64,000 bases of DNA from Takakia lepidozioides. Its lineage: Eukaryota; Streptophyta; Takakiopsida; Takakiales; Takakiaceae. Of the stretch, positions 10,221 to 20,523 are shown piece after piece (within the stretch, counting starts at the first letter, position 1; every line of letters begins with the position of its first letter). Both the position numbers and the translations under genes were made by a program. The notes under the pieces were generated by a model. The model saw only the letters and a list, made by a program, of their open reading frames with translations. It had not been told where the DNA came from and searched no databases. Location: contig CM060734.1 in the NCBI GenBank assembly GCA_030704615.1, positions 20,088,001-20,152,000 of the forward strand. Reading direction: 5' to 3'.

Positions 10221-10263
10221 GCTCCTGGGCTCACGCGGCTAGGCTCACGCCGTAGCTGCACTC
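10221..10263 (-). repeat. MULE right terminal inverted repeat
   Basis: Read on the minus strand it starts GAGTGCAGCTACGG and contains GTGAGCCTAGCC and GTGAGCCCAGGAGC, pairing with 5831-5873 without gaps (10 mismatches). The 9-bp duplication follows at 10264-10272. Confidence 0.8.
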
Positions 10264-10272
10264 CCAAATAGC

Positions 10273-11560
10273 CTCATTTGCTGCTTGTGTAATGGACATG
10301 TACTCAGCTTCTGTTGATGACAACGCTGTTGCAACTTGTCGTTTGCTAGACCAAGATACAGCTCCACCTGCTAGGAGAAAACAATGGCATGAAGTTGATT
10401 TTCTACTATCAACGTCTCCTGCCCAGTCAGCATCAGCAAACCCCAACAAACTTGGATCTTCCACTCTCTTGTAGAGTAGACCAGAGGTTGATGTCCTCTT
10501 AGATATCGAAATATCCTCTTCACTGCTTTCCAATGGGTTTGTCCGGGATTTGAAAGAAATTGTGAGACCACTCCCACTAAATGTGTAATGTCTGGCCTAG
10601 TACAAACCATGCAATACATCAAACTGTCGACTGCACTTTGATAAGGAGTTTTCCTCATATCCTCTTGCTCTTCTTGAGTCTTAGGTGCCATATCTTTCGT
10701 AAGTTTCAAACCAACTTCGAGAGGAGTTGATGTTGGCTTACTCATCTCCAACTTAAACCTTTGTAGAATTGTCTCAATGTATTGTCGTTGATACTGTATG
10801 GTTCACTCGATCTCTGCTGATTTGAATACCAAGACAGAATGGAATCTCACCCATGTCAGTCATGGCAAACTCAACACTCAACAGTGCTTTGGTTTCTGGC
10901 AACAACCTTTGACGATCGTTGGTGACAATGATTGTGTCATCCACATATAAAGCTATGACCACAAATTGCTCGCCCATCTTTTTCACATAGATGTTTGTGT
11001 CAGCAATGCTTCGCTCAAATCTTGCCTTTAAGAGGTAAGCATCGATCCTGACATACCAAGCTCGAGGACTTTGTTTGAGTCCATACAAACTCTTTTGCAG
11101 CTTACACACAATATCACTTTCTCCTTGTACAAACCCTTTAGGTTGTCTCATGTAGATCTCTTCTTGTAGTTCTCCATTCAGAAATGCGGTCTTAACATCC
11201 ATTTGATGAACTTCGTGATCATTTGAGTTGCAAGAGCTAACAACACTCTGATAGAAGAAATCTTCACCACTGGTGAGAAGGTTTCATTGTAATCCACTCC
11301 TTGAATTTGTGCATAGCCTTTAGTTACAAGACGAGCTTTGTACCGGTAAATAGATCCATCAGTTTTGTACTTCAACTTGAAGATCCACTTGCAACCAATG
11401 GCTCTTCGTCCTGCAGGCAACCTAGTGAGTGTCCATGCTTTGTTTTGCATCAATGAATCCAACTCTGAGTTGATTGCTTCTTCCCATTGTAGTTTGTCTG
11501 GAGAGCGCATCGCTTCCTCATACGTAGAAGACTCAACCACTTGTGATGCTTCTTCCATAG
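10273..11560 (-). pseudogene. Copia reverse transcriptase and RNase H N-terminal part
   Basis: Minus-strand blocks in order are WIFKLKYKTDGS, RLVTKGYAQ, DVKTAFLNGELQEEIYM, LYGLKQSPRAWY, the catalytic LYVDDTII (YVDD), YQSAVDSLMYCM, RPDI, HWKAVKRIFRYLRG, then ADADWAGD and ALSSTEAEYM of RNase H. The reading frame shifts near 11200, 10760 and 10490, so no continuous polyprotein exists. The RNase H stops at ANEAIW where the MULE entered. Confidence 0.9.
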
Positions 11561-12752
11561 CTTCAATGACACTCATAGATGTAATCAGCCTACTAGGAGT
11601 TTTTCTTTCCCGCTGAGATCTCCTTAGAATTGGCACATCTTCAACTTCATCTCTAGAGTCCATATTAACAAATGGTTCACCAACTTTGACTCTTTGATCA
11701 ACTCCATCAAGTTGAACACCTCCATCATTTGCTTCAGCCATCTCTTGTATTGGCTCCTCATAAGACTCATCTTGGAAATGGTGTAATGGTTCTAAGCTCA
11801 TTCCCATGTCATCTTCTCCCACTACCAAAGAGGGTATGAAGCCTTCATCAAACACTACGTCCCTACTGTGTTTGACAGCCTTAGTTGTCTTATTGAACAA
11901 CTTATATCCCTTCACACCTTCTGTGTAGCCAATGAAGATGCATCTTTCTGATTTGGAGTCAAGTTTCCTTTGCTTCTGAGTAGGGATATAGACATATGTA
12001 CGACATCCAAAAATCCTACAATGAGCCACACTAGGCTTCTGACCACTCCATACCTCTTCTGGTGTTTTTCCCAAGACCGATTTGGTAGATATTCTGTTGT
12101 GAAGATATGCTGCAGTGCCAACAGCTTATGCCCAAAAATGATTTGAAAGATTCACTTCTTTCAACATACTCCTTGTAGATTCGTGTAGTGATCTATCCAT
12201 CCGCTCAGCTACACCATTCTGCTCAGGTGTATATGGAACAATAAGTTGTCGAGCTATTCTATTCTCTTGACAAAACTGATTGAAATCTTTTGAGATGTAT
12301 TCACCACCATTGTCAGATCTCAAAATCTTAAGAGGCTTTCCAGTTTGTTATTCTGCAAGTACTTTGAACTCCTTGAATTTCTCTAGCACTTGACTTTTCT
12401 GCCTTAGGAAATTCACCACAACCCTCCTTGACAAATCATCAATGAATGTCACAAAGTACCTTGCTCCTCCAAGTGATGTGGTTTGCATTGGCCCACACAC
12501 ATCAGAATGTACAATCTCCAATATACTTGTGGCTCTTCGTCTACCATCCTTAGGAAATTGACCTCGATGTTGCTTCCCTTCCAAGCAACCTTTGCATAGA
12601 CGCATATCGCTCATCTCTTTCAATGGTAGTCCTTCCACAAGATGGCTTGAGAGTTGCATTTGTCTCAACTTCTTAATGCTCACATGACCTAACCTTTTAT
12701 GCCACAACTCACACATGGTTCTGTCTAGTAGTGGCTGAGAGAGACACAACAA
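11561..12752 (-). pseudogene. Copia integrase (GAG-pre-integrase, core, C-terminal)
   Basis: The GAG-pre-integrase domain reads LWHKRLGHVS, then C..C of CKGCLEGKQ (HHCC zinc site). The core follows with HSDVCGPM, FVTFIDDLSR, RSDNGGEY and PEQNGVAER, which supply the D,D,E catalytic set, then GKTPEEVWSGQKP and FGCRTYV. The frame breaks near 12330 and 12100, so three open pieces cover one ancestral protein. Downstream is the acidic linker before reverse transcriptase. Confidence 0.9.
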
Positions 12753-12779
12753 ATAGAATAGCGTTCCTCTGATGAGTAG

Positions 12780-12875
12780 CTATGTTCCCTTGACCCTCTC
12801 TGTTGTACTCATCTGCAATGCGCTTTCTATAATCCTTGATCATGTGACCAAGTTTCTTGCAATAAAAGCACCTTA
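12780..12875 (-). pseudogene. Copia gag zinc knuckle with a lost cysteine
   Basis: The minus strand encodes VRCFYCKKLGHMIKDYRKR. It is a CX2CX4HX4C nucleocapsid knuckle in which the last Cys is replaced by Tyr, so metal binding would be impaired. Confidence 0.7.
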
Positions 12876-12921
12876 CTTTGGCCTTTTTGATCTTTGAGCT
12901 AGATTGAGGTTTCTGAAACCT

Positions 12922-13497
12922 CTAGGACTTCTGAAACATATGTGAAGAGAGTCTTCTATTCAAGACTACTCCAGTCTTGCCTGTGAACAAAGCTTTGTCT
13001 ACCTCTGTAGACGTACCTTGACATTTTCTTCTTGTTTCTTCTTTGAGGAGAAGTCTTATGACAACATCAATAGTTAAGTTGGTTTGTCCTGCTAGAGACA
13101 CCACAAAACCATCATAGGATTCATGTAAGGTTGCCAATAACACCACTGTGGCGTGTTCATCAGTCACATTAGTTCCCACAGAGACTAGTTGATCTCGCAA
13201 CACACAAAATAAATTCAATTGTTGTTCAACTGAGTCTGACTTGGTCATCTTCAGACCATAGAACTTTTGCGTCGCATAAACTTGCGATGTGACATCCTTC
13301 GTCTCATATATGCTTGCTAGCTTGTCCCAAACATCCTTAGCATTCTTAGCACTTATAATGAGATGCAACTGATTGTCTCTCAAGCTTGTGATGATGCTAG
13401 CTCTTGCTTTCTGATCTTTCCTATCCCATATGGCTTGGCCAACAATAATGTCAGGTCTTGGGACTGATCCATCAACCACTCCAAATACGACCCCCAT
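12922..13497 (-). pseudogene. Copia gag (UBN2-type), 5' truncated
   Basis: Residues GVVDGSVPRP, ARASIITSLRDNQL, AKDVWDKLASIYE, KFYGLKM and VVLLATLHESYDGFV match Copia gag. The N-terminal block before GVVFGVVDG is missing, so the element is truncated here. Right after it the DNA changes to an eIF2-gamma fragment, which marks the break point of the retrotransposon. Confidence 0.85.
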
Positions 13498-13510
13498 TCA
13501 TGACACCTCA

Positions 13511-14170
13511 AAATTTGATTGTGATTAGGTCAACAAATTCAGTATGAGATCAAGGGTGGTATGGCTGGTGGCAAAATTTGCAGGTATGTCATCATTTGTC
13601 TTGGTTGTTTTTGTGAGGTCTGACCGTCAGAAGTCCACATGTTCCTCTTATTTGATGCATGTATGATGTCGAGGGCTACAGGCATGGTATTTCACCTCAC
13701 CAGATTGGAAATCAGTGTTAACCTATTTTGGGGCCAAAGGGACGTGCGGCAAAACCCTTTGGCCCCCTTATTGAAGCGGGCTGTTTTGGTGCCAAATTTC
13801 TTATATTGGCCACCCCAAAGTTTGAGTTTGGGATTAATGGGATGCTTTCTTGTGTTGAGATGGGGAAAAAGATTGGGATTCGGCCAGGAATAATTACAAG
13901 ATGAGCAGTTACAATTGTGTACCTATTGTCTTGAAATCGTAATTGCGCGACACCTTTTTCAGTCGTCCTGTCACACGGTGTCCTCAAATCAACAGATTGT
14001 GCTTGACCCTGCATAATGCACAGAAAATTGAGCTGCAGTTTTCAGTGTCCAGAGGCCTGATTGGTGTGGGGAAAACCGTGGACCCCACATTGACACGTGC
14101 AGACCGGCTGGTTGGCTGGGTTGAAGGGGAGGTCAGAGGGCTGCCTGAAGTGTATGTTGAGCTTGAGGTA
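13511..14170 (+). pseudogene. eIF2-gamma (translation initiation factor) fragment
   Basis: The gene encodes the GTP-binding gamma subunit that carries Met-tRNAi to the 40S ribosome. An exon-like piece ending at 13583 reads EIKGGMAGGKIC with a GTATGT donor, matching the KGGVAGGSI block of domain II. Further on, about 14030-14167 reads [28 protein letters not shown] and [15 protein letters not shown], the domain II barrel of eIF2-gamma. The G domain and C-terminus are absent. Between the two pieces there is no clean exon, and the first piece needs a frameshift to extend left. It is a decayed partial copy lying against the truncated Copia. Confidence 0.75.
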
Positions 14171-14210
14171 GTGCCCCCTCCTTCTTTGCAGTCTGTTGTC
14201 AGCTAGCTTT

Positions 14211-15579
14211 TAAGACCATGCAAAGGTTGTAGTGAGTCCATGTTTATAGCTCATTAGTTGGGAGTGTAAGATAATTTGATGTGAAGATTATGAAGCCCGT
14301 CAGAGGGATGAGGGATGATTAGCCGAATCCCTCTCTCGGGTGATTTGTCTCGGGAGTCCACATCATTCTTTTCCTCCTTTGGCTGTTGGGAATGCAAACC
14401 AAGGGCACAGAGAAGCAAGGCAAGGTGTCCAAGCTGATTAACTTAGGCTCCATGCCCGTTAACATTTGCACCAGCAAAGGAGAGAATGTAGCCCTTAGAA
14501 CAATTGAAAAGGATTGGCATTTGATAGGATGGAGCCGAATTAAGTTGGGTGCCCATGCTTGATATCCTGACTGCTATATAATGAAGGGCTGACTTAGACA
14601 GAAGCACACATAAAGAGAGAATTGAAGATCGTTCTGAGAGAGAGCAATCACAGACATCTGTCCAAACTTGTGAAATAAAGAGAGATAGTGACAATGTAGA
14701 TAGGAAGGGTGTTGCTGGGCAGCTAGGTGGCAATGGCAAGCATAGTGGTAGATTATCATAGTATTAATTTGCGATTGGGCCTGCCTTCTGGTGGGTATTC
14801 AGTGTTGCCGAAAATTTTGCTCCTCCTATATATCCTGTTTTTAACTTCATAGTTGCATGGTGCATGGAATATCCTCTCATCTGCCCCTCTTGCAATACCC
14901 ATCATAAGCTTGTGAGGCAGGGGGTGCCCTTCAGAGTGCAAGTGGTCCTCTTCAACCCTCCTTGCAATGACTGATGTCTCTCTCTTTGTCTTCTCCTTTT
15001 TCTCTTGCCAAAAGTGAAATTACATGATAGATCGCTTTGGCCTCTCACACCAGCTGGAATGTTTCATGAACTGCAGTCCATTGTCTACTCCGCCTTAGTT
15101 TGTATGAAGTGAGAGATGCCACCATCTTGAAGGAATGAATTTATGTACACAATATCCATCTCCACCACAAAGGCAGGCAATTGAATTCACAAAACCTGCA
15201 AAATTTCAAACAAAGCATGGGATGGGGCAGGGAATGCCACAAATCCGGAGGTGATGGTCAGATAATTCAGCACAGGAATGTGTGAATTTCATTTCATCCC
15301 CATTGCCCCAAGAGCAATAAGACAAGAGTCATAATGCACCAATCTGGTGAACACCATAGCAACTTTACTGTGACCTAAAACTCTGGGCACAGATACAAGT
15401 TAAAAACCCAGCTCAAGAAATGGGCCATAAGAGTGTGCCAAGGCAACTGCAGCAGATGAAAATGACCTACAGTATAGTGTGAGCTGACTTCCACAGCAGT
15501 GCCCTCCAGGAGGTTCCCTGAGGATTCTCGGACCTGCCCTGGACTCGAGCCCTCAAATGTAACTCCTGGGGCAGGTGCT
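14211..15579. other. No recognisable gene
   Basis: Mixed sequence with a few short frames and no family resemblance, splice-consistent exons or repeats that I could identify. Confidence 0.4.
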
Positions 15580-15693
15580 TTACTCTATCCTACATACAAT
15601 CTCAATCATCATATCACTGGATGCAATTCCGGGTTTGATATTTGAACGAAGCTCTTTGAAAGCTTGAATGAAGTTTGAACAGATGCAAAAGAG

Positions 15694-16603
15694 ATGCATC
15701 TCGCTTCTCATTACTCCACGCATGAGTGGGCAATGATGGCAGAGCTCCAGACTCCAGACAAGCACAGCAGCGTTGCCAGACACACACGTTGGCACGCTAT
15801 ATTGACGCTTTTCTACTCTCTCATTCGGGAGGGGATTGTGAGCTCACAGTTAAGAGAAGCTTATTTTAGCAGATATTATATTGATGCCCTCTTCAGGCTT
15901 ACAATCTTTCTCCATAGATTGCAGGCCCTTCCACCCAAAGGGCTAGTGGCAAGGGCCCTCACAACATCTATGAGGCTCAAAGCTGCAGGTTTCAGGAACT
16001 CCTTGGTATGCTCGAGTGGACAGTTTATTTCAACGTAACGGACTTTCTACTGCTTTCCTATTTACCAATGAACCCAGATGAGGTGGACATCACATCCAGA
16101 CATGACCGTAACAGACTCATTCGGAGAGAGCTTATGGAATTACATGTCAAGAGAACTTGGATGTTGAGACCAAATTACCTTTCAGCATCTCCTTCCCTCT
16201 TGAGGGCATTGGGGCGGTTCAGGGTGGGTTCCCACAACCTACGGATAGAGACTGGCAGATGGGAAAACCTGCAACGGGAGGACCGCCTATGTCCAGCTTG
16301 CATAGGGCGCAGCAAGGAAATTGAAACTGAAGAACACTTCTTCTTCTACTGCCCTCTGTACTACGAGATCCGTGGGAGATTTCACTGTTTATTCAGTGGA
16401 ACCCAAACTCTCACTGATGTCTTTCACTATGAGGATCAAAAATGCGTGGCAGCCTACCTACACGAGGCCTTCACCCTTAGACAATCGCTAGAACATTAAT
16501 TGTGGTTTCTGGATTTGTTCCTCTCTCATGTTTTCTTCCATTTTGTCCCATAAGCTGTACGAGCTTTCCGCGGACGTTATAAAGCACCATTTTATTTCAT
16601 TTC
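15694..16603 (+). mobile_element. LINE family A, 3' end (RT C-terminal region and tail)
   Basis: Two overlapping frames (15694-16038, 16008-16499) carry the C-terminal end of a non-LTR retrotransposon ORF2. They contain RNRLIRREL, ALGRFRVGSHNLRIETGRW and then the zinc-knuckle-like CPACIGRSKEIETEEHFFFYC before PLYYEIRGRF. The 3' UTR after the stop has a conserved run including TTCTTCCATTTTGTCCCATA and GAGCTTTCCGCGGACGTTAT. The same tail recurs after the P450 at 52.6 kb. No endonuclease or RT core is present, so this is a 5'-truncated insertion, as LINEs usually leave. Confidence 0.7.
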
Positions 16604-17126
16604 GTCCTGCTCCGAACTTCTGGCAACCTCCTTTCTGTTTCGATCCCACTTCTCGTTCTAGCTCTCTCTAGAGATCTGTTCTCTTGTATTTTTATCAGCT
16701 CTCTACAAACCTGTGAAGGGTCACTCCCCCTTTTGCTCAGTACAACTGTCCTGGACTTATCCACTTGTCCCTATATACAGGTTCTTCAGGTTGCATTTCA
16801 ACATTGATTCTTCTTCGAGCTGGCATAGACTATCTCGAGCTAGTAGTGCATATCTTATATGTCCTTCCTCTTTCTTGCTCTCTGTTTGTATCTCTTCCAT
16901 GCGTACTTGATGGGTTCTAATGTCTGAGTAGTTGTTCGAGCTAATAGTGAATCTCTCTCTCTTTTCTCTTTATGCTCTCTGTCTGTATCTCTTCCATGTG
17001 TACTTGTCTCTCTACATGGGTTCTAATTTGAGTAGTTGTTTGTCGAAAACTCAGACACACTCAGGTTCGTCCATAGTATAATTTAGCTTCTGTCTATTCC
17101 TCTCCCTTCTTTCTCGCTGAGCCGAA
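16604..17126. other. Pyrimidine-rich intergenic DNA
   Basis: T/C-rich with two related stretches (TCTCTGT.TGTATCTCTTCCATG near 16877 and 16977, 100 bp apart). It looks like promoter or leader DNA for the frame starting at 17127, but no TATA box is clear. Confidence 0.3.
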
Positions 17127-17465
17127 ATGAGTGTGAAAACTGTGAGCCCTGGCTCGGCTGTGACCAAGGGAGACAACTTTACGACCTACATTATACCCCA
17201 TGAGGTCGACGATCATGTAGCTTACAACATGCCCCGGCCCAAACTAGGGCGGGCGATGGGGGCCTTTCGCCATCTAGTACTGTTGTGCTCTCGTCCATGC
17301 TTTCATCAGTCCGTGCTGGATTCCGACCGGGAAGACTCCAAGTTTACTCTTCCACAATGTGAATTAGCGAATGTGAAGAGCCTTGCAGTCAAAGAGACGG
17401 ACTCTGAAGACTGGAGGTTAAGATTGGAGATGCAGGTGATCAAAACTCAACTCGAATCTCCATAG
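17127..17465 (+). CDS. Unrecognised open frame, possible first exon
   Basis: A 112-residue frame starting MSVKTVSPGSAVTKG after a T/C-rich leader. It has no recognised motif, signal peptide or membrane segment. It might be the first exon of the split gene whose exons lie at 18058-18655, since the orientation agrees, but no splice join can be shown. Low certainty that it is coding. Confidence 0.2.
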   Translation: MSVKTVSPGSAVTKGDNFTTYIIPHEVDDHVAYNMPRPKLGRAMGAFRHLVLLCSRPCFHQSVLDSDREDSKFTLPQCELANVKSLAVKETDSEDWRLRLEMQVIKTQLESP

Positions 17466-18057
17466 AATGTTTTTCAATTCCAAAAGAGCCTGGGCTAAAT
17501 GGGATGGCTTTGGGGCTCCAGCATATCTAATTCTACGTTCATTCTACACCATATTCCTGGGAAGCAAACCGCCTGGGCAGAAAAATGACACAAATACAGT
17601 TTTATACAGTGTTGCTCAATCACCAATGTGAGCCATGACATGCAAGAGTTGTAACCTGCCAGGCTAATCTCGGCGATCCCTTTTATGGGATGTACAAGTA
17701 GTTATGCTCCTATGAAGGTAGCCATCAGTTGGGCAAGGGCTCTTCATCAGAGAGATAAGACTGGCGTAAGAGGGGATGCAGGTCAATGCACCAGAGTCCA
17801 GCTTGGGTATCATTCACACAATCTTGGAACTTGGGTCACTTTAATTGAATGCAGTAATTTGCTAGCATGGGGAGGAGGAGTTAGATTTATGCAGTCCCAT
17901 CCATCACATGTGGAATTTTCCGAGCTCAGACAAACCTTGCATCCAACTCAAATTCATTTAATCATCTGAAGTAAGTCGAAGCTTCTGCTGAGTTCGTGTA
18001 CATCATGGCACTCCTGCGTAATCGCACTTTGCCTGACGCGGTGCTTGCGGCTTGCAG

Positions 18058-18655
18058 GCAGTGCTACGCCAGCTTGAAGTGCGATGGCAGCTCTTCGGTG
18101 AAGCACTTTCGAAATTTGGGGACCTTGAGGCCATGCTCGCCGTTTGTACGGGTATCCTTCAAATTCTAATTCTTTCCATGCGTGCATTGCCCTCTTCTGG
18201 AACAAACTACACTGCACATGTCATGTCTGCTACATGATTAAAATAGTTGTTGTCCGATTTTCTTGCAAGAAAGGTAAGAATTTGACAACCATGTTCTGGC
18301 CTCCTTCTGGCTGCGCAGATGATGTTAGATGGAGGGCTCACGATAGGATGGGTACGAAGGATTCCCAGCTATCGGAAGATCTACAGTCTCTCATTGCCAA
18401 GAAGCTGTCAATGGATGTCACGATAGACGAGTCACTCAGCTATTGCCGTCGGCTGTCTTGGGCTCAACGCTCCACAGAGATGGAAACTGGGGGCAATTAC
18501 AGCCCAGTGACAGGGTCAAGGCAGAAGCCTCACTGGAGATTTTGCTCAGAAGTGGAGATACAGGGAACCAGGCGGGCTTGGGATGGCTAAGGGGCGACCG
18601 GCTTTGCGTTTTGGAAGATGATACCTACACTCTTTGTGACCAAAAGGTAACAACA
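18058..18655 (+). CDS. Unrecognised split gene, two exons
   Basis: Exon 18058-18151 follows a good acceptor (CTTGCAG) and reads AVLRQLEVRWQLFGEALSKF, GDLEAMLAVCT. Its phase-1 end joins exactly with an exon at 18319 (after GCGCAG) reading DDVRWRAHDRMGTKDSQL, EDLQSLIAKKLSMDV, DESLSYCRRLSWA. The in-phase join argues for a real gene. Near 18455 the plausible reading moves to another frame (LGSTLHRDGNWGQLQPSDRV, GWLRGDRLCVLEDDTYTLC) and reaches a GTAACA donor at about 18649, so there may be a frameshift. I do not recognise the family; helical, charged, soluble. Missing exons lie on both sides. Confidence 0.4.
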
Positions 18656-19189
18656 AACTCTTGACATATCCGATTTGCATTCCTCTTATGAATTCAAGCA
18701 GATTTGCATTTCTTTTTGCCTCTCTCTGGGTCATCACGTTTGTTATATGACAAGTTTCTCGACATGTCCCGGCCGCCGAAGTGTGGCACATGCAGTTGGA
18801 GGATCTTCCCTTAATTTTCAAATGCAAAGAAGGTTGTGAATGCAAGAGAGAAATCCAATGTACACGTGTACTCTTGTAAATATGGACTGGCACTACCTTT
18901 CAAGGCATTCCTTGAGAATATCAACCTTTGTGGTTGAGTTTTACCCATCTCTATGTGATACTCAGCAGCAATTTCTCTATTGCATTGTTGTACATACATG
19001 GCAACCCAGTTACTGGGATCTAAGGTATCATGTGTGGGTTCTTTAGTTGGACTGCCAGTCGCACTGGAGGCTCTATAAGGCGTACTGTAGCTGTAGCTTA
19101 GCAGAGCAAAGAAAGGGGAGACTGAACAGAAGGAAAATGGGTAGGAATTCAAAACTGTCTATGGCTCCGCGGATGAAGAAGCATAACAG

Positions 19190-19790
19190 ATGGAAGGGGC
19201 AACCAAGTTGCTTTGCTTCGTGAACAACCCAATACTTCTTGCCTTGACAACTGTATCTTTGTCAGTCATGAGCAGTCTCCAAATCGATAGCAGAGACCAG
19301 TCGCACACATGTGGGAGACATGCTCTTTTGTCAGCTTGTCACAGATTGGCTACCTACGCTGAAAGAGGAGGTAGAGACCAGAAGTCCATTTGTTCATGGG
19401 ACTGACTGGCAAGCGGAGAGCCAATACTCTAACATGGGAGTTCTGGTGATGGAAACTTTCAGAGAGCCCATATTTTTTCCATACATGAAGCTCAGGTTTT
19501 TACTGCATTCCTATGTGAGTATGTCATATGGTACTGAGGGGGGCATTGGCTTCTGGACCACAGGGAGAAATTGTGGAGGAAGGCAAGCAAGTTGTGATAT
19601 GGCAGCAACACAATGCAACCTGGTACATCCAGGGATGTGTGACATATCCCTTCAACAGCTCATCCTAACAAGATACACACAGACCCTCCTAACTCTCTTA
19701 CAATTATCACAGGGATATGAAAGTGGAAAAGTACTCGAATCTACAAATTTTCAGTGTCTTCTTACCGTAGATTTTGTGGATGACAGGTGA
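19190..19790 (+). CDS. Unrecognised open frames, doubtful
   Basis: Frames at 19190-19405 and 19311-19790 overlap in different phases. The longer holds DWLPTLKEEVETRSPFVHG and MGVLVMETFREPIFFPYMK and looks protein-like over its first third only. It could be a 3' exon of the unrecognised gene upstream. No family was recognised and no confident exon borders were found. Confidence 0.2.
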
Positions 19791-20523
19791 GAAATTGCTA
19801 CAGAAGACTGACTTTTATGGCCGGTTGCTGTAGAAATTGTTCTGCACACTTGTTAAGTGATGGACTTATGTCAAGTTGTGATAATACACGAGTTTCAACT
19901 TTCAACCTCACCAAATGTTTCCCACCTTGTATACCTCTTTAGGCTTCTAGAGATGGTTTTGGTGACATTTCTGTTACAAAACTGATTTGTATTGCACAAA
20001 TAGAGATGGATCCTCAGTGGTGTACTGATAGCTTAATCAGCAGTTGCATCAGGAGTTTAATGAAGTATGAGGTGCCAAGATTTCTGCAGCATTACACACC
20101 AATAGCCACCTGCCCATGTTCTTTACTAGTTTATAGGAAGATCCTCTTATGATAATAAGTGTCCACAATTCCACAGCTTGATTAGGGACACGGGGAAAGA
20201 TATAATCCTCGGTTGCATCAGAATCAGTAAACGGAATGTAACTATGCCACCTCTTGCAAGCCACGAAATCTGTAGATTAGAAGCAAGCAAAAGGCAGCTA
20301 AACATAGCTTCATCTTTGAAAATCATGACAAAGGCAAAGTGGCTAGACATAGAGAGATCAGGAGCAAGCACCGAAGCTGAATCACAATACAAACATCCAC
20401 TCCTCAATGGTAAAGGGTGACAACTCTAGAGAGCTTTAAAACAATGGAAATCATTGGGGGCCAAGATCTCAACCTTATGACTTAAACCCATGGATTGATT
20501 GCACACTGAAGCTACTAGAAAGG
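19791..20523. other. Intergenic, no recognisable gene
   Basis: This stretch holds the presumed 3' side of the TGD5-like gene, which ends at 20524 on the minus strand. Short frames on both strands show nothing recognisable. Confidence 0.4.

Larger units (their letters stand above)
5831..10263. mobile_element. Mutator-like element (MULE), non-autonomous, nested in Copia
   Basis: The insertion is bounded by a perfect 9-bp direct repeat CCAAATAGC (5822-5830 and 10264-10272), both copies lying in the Copia RNase H codons for AIW. Its ends are 43-bp inverted repeats aligned without gaps, 33 of 43 identical, built around GTGAGCCTAGCC and GTGAGCCCAGGAGC. A 9-bp duplication with long inverted ends is typical of Mutator-like elements. 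No MURA transposase or SWIM domain is seen in its 4,433 bp, so it is non-autonomous. Inside are a methylase-like gene piece, a 65-bp direct repeat and a long satellite-like array. Confidence 0.8.
5191..13497 (-). mobile_element. Ty1/Copia retrotransposon, split by a nested MULE, 5' truncated
   Basis: Minus-strand order is gag (13497-12922), zinc knuckle, integrase, reverse transcriptase, RNase H, then one 307-bp LTR (5191-5497). The order integrase before RT marks Copia. RNase H is cut at 5821/10273 by a 4.4-kb insertion with a target duplication. The coding region has several frameshifts and no intact polyprotein. The start of gag and the 5' LTR are missing: the element ends abruptly near 13497 against an eIF2-gamma fragment. 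It is a dead, nested copy. Confidence 0.9.

Noticed and set aside
5831-10263. Helitron or hAT as the nested element
   Set aside because: Helitrons leave no target duplication and have no inverted repeats, and hAT elements make 8-bp duplications. Here the duplication is 9 bp with long inverted repeats, which fits Mutator-like elements.
13498-14210. 5' LTR of the Copia element
   Set aside because: No similarity to the LTR at 5191-5497 (no TGTTGGAAG or TTCTAACA ends); the DNA here is an eIF2-gamma fragment.
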